A stretch of DNA of 64,000 bases from Fonsecaea monophora (Eukaryota; Ascomycota; Eurotiomycetes; Chaetothyriales; Herpotrichiellaceae), in assembly GCF_001642475.1 (NCBI RefSeq), contig NW_019173965.1, positions 1-64,000 of the forward strand. Reading direction: 5' to 3'. Below the pieces are notes generated by a model, which ran no database searches, was not told the DNA's origin, and saw only the letters and a list, made by a program, of their open reading frames with translations. A program made the position numbers and the translations under genes. The first letter of the stretch is position 1, and each line of letters begins with the position of its first letter. Shown piece by piece: positions 61,315 to 64,000 of the stretch.

Positions 61315-62144
61315 GTTACGAGAGTTGCATCTGGAATTCCGCAGGAGCGCGAGGTCCGCGTCCAAGAGAAGGAGAGCGGTGAATTCAAGACTGACCAGAG
61401 AATGAAGGGGTGGTTGAGGTGAGGCAGTGAGAGGTCTTGGCAAAGGCTGTAAAAGACCGCCACTCAGAGACAAGGCAAACCAGGATGACTGTCGGATCAG
61501 GAGAGGGTGAGCAACGGCTAGCGACTGATGCCCACGAGGGTCTTCACTGCATGGACAGCCGATCTCGTAGAGATTGACTGATGTCGACTTGGGCCATGTC
61601 TCTCGGCCAGGGGATGTTGAGTGACGGATGGAGACACGGGAAGAGGCTTTGTTCAGCGTGTGGTGATGAGAGGCGGGGCCCAGGTGCTAGTCTTGGGGGG
61701 TGGGAAATTTACGACATGAGATCGGGAGACGCAGAGGGGGATATTGGATAGTCAGGAGATTTCTACTGATAGGCACGTAGAATGTAGATTCTTTCTGAGG
61801 ATGGAGAGGAAGGAGAAAATAGTCTAGATGGTGGTGGTTTTTGTGAGTCGAATGGTCGTTGGACAGAGATGGGACCAAGGCTCGCAGGCTGCCGTTGACT
61901 TACAGTAGACGAAGTTGTTAGGGGACCCGGCACAACTTGCTTATTGGCGGTCCCACCATCACCAAATTCACCAAACTCACCAAAAACGCGTCTGGCGCGT
62001 GAGCTGCCCAGCTAATGGAAGCATGGAGGGGCTTCCCAGTCCTGCTAACTAATCCTGGTATTCTCACACGTCATGCTCCCCCCTGCGCCTTGTCAGTCAC
62101 CATCACAAAGATTTTTCTTGGGTGGATTGCCAGTATCGGTGGGC
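61315..62144. other. Intergenic gap, divergent promoters of the USP and POP3 genes
   Basis: 5' flanks of the two genes. The open in-frame extension of the USP frame covers 61315-61473. CACCAAATTCACCAAACTCACC-like repeat near 61965-61985. No other gene. Confidence 0.5.
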
Positions 62145-62955
62145 ATGGACAAACGAAAGAAACCAGCAGTTGTGCATTCTTTATCCCTCCCATATCCAGA
62201 GCCACAATGGTATGTCTCTCTCTAGTGAGGAAAACATTCCTGCAGTCTACCACCCAACTAACTCTAATTCTTTTGCCAGGCCCACCATCTCTCCTGACAC
62301 TGAGCAGGCACTCCTACAACTCCTCCTCCGGCTACTACAGCCCATTGGCGACCTCAGACGCGACCATGTTCTGCGTTCCAAGGGCAAAAGAAGAGGTGGG
62401 AAAATAAACAAGAAGATACAAGAAGACTCTATGCCAGAATGGATGCCTGATGTTTACGACCATCTAACTCTCGGATTTAATACCACGGTCCGCAGGCTTG
62501 AATCCTTAGCTCACCAGCGGAAGCCCAAAGTGCTATCTCAGCACACGAACGACGACTCTTCACCGGGACATACGTTTGCAAATCTCTCAGTTGTCTTTGT
62601 TTGCCGCCGCAATCTGCCTGACATAATGACTTCGTCCATACCTTTGCTGTTAGCATCCTCGGCTCCCGCAACCACCAGGGCCAGACTAGTCGAATGGTCT
62701 TCACAAGCCGAAGAGCAGGTTGCTCGAGCACTGCACCAGCCTCGTGTCGGTGTGCTCGGAATTGGGGAAGGGGCGCCTGGCGCTGAAACACTTTTACGAT
62801 TTGTTCAAGACAATGTTGACGCAGTTGATGTTCCCTGGCTAGACCATACACCCAAGCCCACGTACCATTCCGTCAACATCCAAACAGTCGAGTCAGTTTC
62901 CAAGCCCAAGGCCACACTCCAAAATCGGAAACGAAAGAATCCCGGAGACGGCTGA
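62145..62955 (+). CDS. POP3: RNase P/MRP subunit Pop3
   Basis: Two exons, 62145-62209 and 62280-62955; 246 aa. Splicing (ATGG donor context GTATGT, acceptor GCCAG) yields MDKRKKPAVVHSLSLPYPEP and then QWPTISPDTEQALLQLLLRL, which fits the Pop3 N-terminus; an unspliced frame does not. Later blocks are typical: LTLGFNTTVRRLESLAHQRK, VVFVCRRNLPDIMTSSIPLL, ARLVEWSSQAEEQVARALHQ, PRVGVLGIGEGAPGAETLLR and VDAVDVPWLDH. Pop3 (an Rpp38-like L7Ae-fold protein) is part of RNase P and RNase MRP in tRNA and rRNA processing. The C-terminus is basic. Confidence 0.87.
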
Positions 62956-62995
62956 GAGTGCTTGAAGCTGGTGAACTGGAAGACTGATGCAATCG

Positions 62996-63917
62996 TCAAC
63001 GGATGAATGGAATCCGGACGGGGACACGTCTGCGGTATTCAATGTAGTCTTCACCAAAGAAAGAAACCAGATGCCGTTCTTCGTCTGTGAGCGAAACCGT
63101 TAGCACATCGAGCTATGGAGGAGGCATGAAGCAGCGACTTACGAATAATCCGATGGTGGAAGAACTTCCACAATACCACGGCATATATTACAAAGCAGAT
63201 GCGGTTCCCTAGCAGCACTTGCGTTCCCAACCCCCACCAGAAGAATCCGAAATAGGATGGATGTCTGGAGAAGGCATAGACTCCGTCTGTCACCAGGACA
63301 TGGTCTGCTCTCTTGGTCCACTGGACAACATGATTGAAGTTTGTCTTTGCCTGTCGCATGGCGGCACTTCTGACAAGTTGTCCCAGGATGATCAAAGTGG
63401 CGCCCAACCCGACAGTTATTGAGGACGGAACTGACGGAAATATCCTTGGGATCTGGAATGGTAGACTCAGCCAGACTGGGGCGTACTGAGAATACAGCCA
63501 GTACCGAACCAGCAATTCAAGCATGGCCGAAGAGTGCGCAGCCGCGTACCCAACACCGTTTGAAAGTAAGAGAAAAGACGAGATTGAGGCATCTGGAGGA
63601 TTGTATCGTGCTGTCATGTCAAATTCGAGGTAGTGAAACAGGGCCAGTGCTGCAACAAAACATGGTGCCCTCCAAAGTCCATAACCACAATACACCAACT
63701 CCACGGTCAAGATTGTAGAAATGCCCAGCGCAATGCCCAACCCAAAGGCGCGAATCGCAACCCCTGATAGTGCCCGTTTGCCTCCCGGCAGGTATTGCGG
63801 TGGGATGTACATGGGCTGCAAATTCGCGCGAGTACTACCATTGATGTGTTCTTGAATCCGATCTCTGGGGAATTCATGGATAATCCCTGGGGAACTGGGC
63901 GCTGAGGAGTCCGACAT
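62996..63917 (-). CDS. STE14: Protein-S-isoprenylcysteine O-methyltransferase
   Basis: Exons 63917-63143 and 63084-62996; 287 aa. Start MSDSSAPSSPG; the in-frame GTG further upstream is not a start in fungi. Several membrane segments (FGLGIALGISTILTVELVYC, APCFVAALALFHYLEFDMTA, VGLGATLIILGQLVRSAAMR) lead to the ICMT signature HVLVTDGVYAFSRHPSYFGF, WWGLGTQVLL and, after splicing, HHRIIHDEERHLVSFFGEDY with RRRVPVRIPFI at the end. Ste14 methylates the farnesylated C-terminal cysteine of Ras and of a-factor-type pheromones in the endoplasmic reticulum. Its stop codon is 40 bp from the POP3 stop, tail to tail. Confidence 0.92.
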
Positions 63918-64000
63918 GCTTTCCAATGCCGACACCTCTAACAGGCGGAATAGAGGACACCTGGGATGTGGCTGTTTAGGGGGTTGTTGTCCTGACGATC

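Noticed and set aside
1..64000. tRNA, rRNA or CRISPR
   Set aside because: I saw no clover-leaf boxes, rRNA-like segments or spaced direct repeats. The repeats seen are microsatellites or transposon ends. CRISPR is not expected in a fungal genome.

Overview
This window looks like a chromosomal piece of a filamentous ascomycete (Pezizomycotina). Almost every gene has short spliceosomal introns of about 45-130 bp with GTRAGT-type donors and YAG acceptors. The gene set is fungal: Kar5/Tht1, Zds-type protein, Sft1, Ste14, Pop3, Gal80-like and Urc4 proteins, a Helo-like/ankyrin protein and a zinc-cluster-less transcription factor. Genes lie on both strands with 0.3-1.4 kb gaps rich in microsatellites. 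I cannot name the species; the content would suit Eurotiomycetes-like fungi, but that is a guess.

Layout. 1-9 kb: the start of an alpha/beta hydrolase running off the left edge, URC4 (uracil catabolism), a Gal80-like NAD-dependent oxidoreductase, a HAD hydrolase and an amino-acid permease of the Mup1/LAT type. 9.7-15.2 kb: a fungal protein of unknown function and a Helo-like N-terminal/Cys-motif/ankyrin protein of the NLR-associated type. 15.4-16.75 kb: a decayed Tc1/mariner (DD34E) transposon with about 46-48 bp terminal inverted repeats flanked by TA. 16.9-25.6 kb: a probable catabolic block made of two PuuE-type polysaccharide-deacetylase-fold amidohydrolases, an Old Yellow Enzyme-type flavin oxidoreductase, an amidase and an Mtr-type amino-acid transporter. 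This combination of cyclic-amide hydrolase, amidase, ene-reductase and transporter resembles part of the fungal nicotinate (hxn) pathway, or a ureide/purine salvage set. Its promoters carry HGATAR motifs of the AreA/NIT2 kind.

26.8-64 kb is mostly housekeeping: an Age2-like ArfGAP, a Zds-type protein, an Sft1-like SNARE, TFIIE alpha, a small candidate N-myristoylated protein, a zinc-cluster-less transcription factor, Kar5, a secreted protein with three cysteine clusters, a large membrane protein, a SIRT5-class sirtuin, a protein joining a flavoprotein-like fold to an F-box-like segment and Trp-Trp ankyrin-like repeats, an intronless 7.6 kb USP deubiquitinase gene, and tail-to-tail POP3 and STE14.

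How the genes work together. The first 25 kb is enriched for nitrogen acquisition (URC4, two amino-acid transporter types, amidohydrolases, amidase), and the GATA motifs suggest shared nitrogen control. Exon boundaries were worked out by hand from frame continuity, splice consensus and family conservation. Most are sound; the doubtful ones are flagged.
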